Below are positions 4,861 to 6,250 of a stretch of 6,250 nt of DNA, in pieces. Made by a program: the position numbers and the translations under genes. The stretch is from JAVBLW01 sp031553215 (lineage in GTDB: Bacteria; Bacillota_I; Bacilli_A; Acholeplasmatales; Anaeroplasmataceae), in NCBI GenBank assembly GCA_031553215.1, contig JAVBLW010000008.1, forward strand, positions 1 through 6,250. The letters run 5' to 3'. Numbering within the stretch: position 1 is the first letter of the stretch; each line of letters starts with the position of its first letter. A model generated the notes under the pieces. That model searched no databases. It saw nothing but the letters and a program-made list of their open reading frames with translations, and was not told where the DNA came from.

Positions 4861-6250
4861 TTAATGGAAATATACACTATGAAAAATAGTCGGCAATGGT
4901 CCTGTTTGCTGAACTGCACTAAACCCTAATTGCCAGTTCCCACTAGTTATCATATTTCCATAAGTAATACCGTTATTCATTGCGGATCGAATTGAACCTT
5001 GAAAACTTTCTAGTAACTGTTGCTCCGCGAGCCCCATCATTGAACTATTTGCATAATTAGCAGAAATAAATTCATTCATATGTTTTGTTGCATTTGGATG
5101 TACCCAAAATTCATCTCCATCAACCCTTATTTTAAAAGAACGTGGTATATCTGAATTTGGATAATTAACATCAGTTGGTGTAATATCATCCCAAACACAC
5201 TTATTATGGCAAAGCACACCAGCTTCACCAACAAAATAGTTATGTAAATCAGCCACTTCAAAATTATATGTGGTTTCTGGGGTTTCTAATTGTTCAACTT
5301 CTACATCATAAATTGTACCATATTTTCCGTTTGCTAACAATACTTGCATACCAGCTTTTAAATCTTTGGACGCTACCCAACAACCATTAGAATTAGAGAT
5401 ATTTCCTTCATAGTTTACGATTGGTGTTCCATTTGGCATATTAATTATATAAAATGGATGTTCTAGAGTGCATGTAACCATTTCTTTACAAGATTTATCG
5501 TTATGGATGTACCCACACACTGTTGGTTCGCTATCATCAATATATACCGAAATTGTCTGCTTTGTCTCATTTCTAAATAAAGTTACTACTTCTTTTAATT
5601 CATTCTCTCCAGTTTCTTCATTATATGCCCATACTTGGTCTCCAATTTCAATGTCTTCTATTACCTTATGTCCTAATTCTGTTAATATTAGAGTGCCTGC
5701 TATGAAACAGTTTCCTGGTTTTATTATTCCTAGGGCTGTTGCTATACAATAGATGATTGTTCCTTGTATGAATCCATCTAAGAAGCTTGAGATTATTTCA
5801 TCGATATGTTTTTTAAATGATCCCTTTTCGCCTGTGTCTATCATGCCCCAGGTGGAGAGGGCATTCATTATTCCAAATTCCAATGCCATTTTTAATAATC
5901 CTATTCCAAAACAGCTGCTTCCTGGATTGGTTATTAGCACTATGGCTACTATGGTTATTGCGGCTACGACTAGTGCTTTTAATAACCATTTAAATCTCCT
6001 CCAGCCATTGGTTGGATCATAGTTTGGGTCTGGAAATAGTTCATTAGTAGTTAGTATGTTATATCTGTTTATATCTAGGTCTATTGGATTATCACTACAT
6101 ACTGCGTGTAGGTTTAGTCCTCCAATTGTGTCCATGCTTCCTATGATTCTTTCGATGTCTAGGCTGTCTAAGTATTGATATACTTCTGGGTCATAGTACC
6201 TAGAATTTATATAATACATTTCTGTTTCTAGGTCATAGTATTGACTTTTC
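4861..6250 (-). CDS. RHS-repeat polymorphic toxin, C-terminal part: RHS core end, hydrophobic linker, HINT domain, toxin tip
   Basis: The 5' end lies beyond the right edge; 462 codons are visible and the frame is open to the edge (KSQYYDLETE before the first internal Met at 6219). Counting from that Met: residues 1-51 are the end of the RHS core (MYYINSRYYDPEVYQYLD, then GGLNLHAVCSDNPIDLD). Residues 72-166 hold three hydrophobic segments (about 77-96, 103-125, 145-166). Residues 171-339 are a HINT autoprotease, starting at C171 (CFIAGTLI), with a TxxH block (TLEHPFY, 251-257) and ending EVADLHNYFVGEAGVLCHN. Cleavage after N339 would free a 113-residue tip (340-452). The tip contains IPRSFKIRVDGDEFWVHPNA, TKHMNEF, then GNWQLGF and a C-terminal PTIFHSVYFH. 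The His-rich, compact pattern would suit an RNase of the barnase/EndoU-like type, but I cannot assign it to a family. RHS proteins form a shell that encloses the toxin before delivery. An immunity gene follows 19 bp downstream. Base composition is less AT-rich in the RHS core part than in the tip. Confidence 0.9.
   Translation of the reverse strand, partial: KSQYYDLETEMYYINSRYYDPEVYQYLDSLDIERIIGSMDTIGGLNLHAVCSDNPIDLDINRYNILTTNELFPDPNYDPTNGWRRFKWLLKALVVAAITIVAIVLITNPGSSCFGIGLLKMALEFGIMNALSTWGMIDTGEKGSFKKHIDEIISSFLDGFIQGTIIYCIATALGIIKPGNCFIAGTLILTELGHKVIEDIEIGDQVWAYNEETGENELKEVVTLFRNETKQTISVYIDDSEPTVCGYIHNDKSCKEMVTCTLEHPFYIINMPNGTPIVNYEGNISNSNGCWVASKDLKAGMQVLLANGKYGTIYDVEVEQLETPETTYNFEVADLHNYFVGEAGVLCHNKCVWDDITPTDVNYPNSDIPRSFKIRVDGDEFWVHPNATKHMNEFISANYANSSMMGLAEQQLLESFQGSIRSAMNNGITYGNMITSGNWQLGFSAVQQTGPLPTIFHSVYFH

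Noticed and set aside
4842..4919. Longer start for the immunity gene (ATG at 4919)
   Set aside because: It would overlap the toxin gene by 59 bp, and a good ribosome-binding site sits before the ATG at 4841.
5468..6022. Two consecutive plus-strand open frames
   Set aside because: They are antisense to the RHS linker and HINT regions, which have recognisable motifs on the minus strand.
1..6250. CRISPR array, tRNA or rRNA genes
   Set aside because: No regularly spaced direct repeats and no tRNA- or rRNA-like conserved segments were seen on either strand.

Overview
The window is AT-rich DNA with the look of a low-GC Bacillota (clostridia- or Erysipelotrichia-like) genome. The signs are strong AAGGGG/AGGA-type ribosome-binding sites, T-tailed hairpin terminators, an A/T-biased codon choice, and proteins of RHS/HINT and IS1182 type that are common in that group. 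No genus can be assigned from the sequence alone. All non-IS genes lie on the minus strand, so the region reads from right to left.

Right part (6250 to 4265): the C-terminal end of a large RHS-repeat polymorphic toxin enters from the right edge. It shows, in order, the end of the RHS core, a hydrophobic linker, a HINT (intein-like) self-cleaving domain ending in HN, and a variable toxin tip of about 113 residues that I cannot assign. A 174-residue gene follows 19 bp after it with its own ribosome-binding site and is most likely the cognate immunity protein. A perfect 10-bp terminator hairpin closes this toxin/immunity unit.

Middle (4229 to 2303): a self-contained gene with an extended -10 promoter and a strong ribosome-binding site encodes a 632-residue ABC/SMC-like ATPase. 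It has a Walker A motif, a CxxC zinc-hook-like motif, a signature motif, Walker B and an H-loop. This is the architecture of RloC/PrrC-type (AAA_13) defence ATPases. Its C-terminal domain is a candidate nuclease effector.

Left part (2216 to 635): an IS1182-family insertion sequence on the plus strand, about 1.58 kb, with 15/16-matching terminal inverted repeats. Its transposase is dead: two in-frame TAA codons break it near the N-terminus, and its 3' end reads out of the element into flanking DNA. Both IS ends carry inward-facing terminator hairpins. The IS truncates a minus-strand gene of unknown function (388 to 634), which is followed by a strong terminator.

Left edge (149 to 1): a minus-strand reading frame encodes a hydrophobic segment that aligns without gaps to the RHS linker at the other end of the window. 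This suggests a second RHS-tip cassette downstream.

Together the window looks like the variable tail of an RHS locus. Toxin tip, immunity gene, a probable defence ATPase and a decaying IS lie between two RHS-related sequences. The antiphage role and the toxin activity are inferences.
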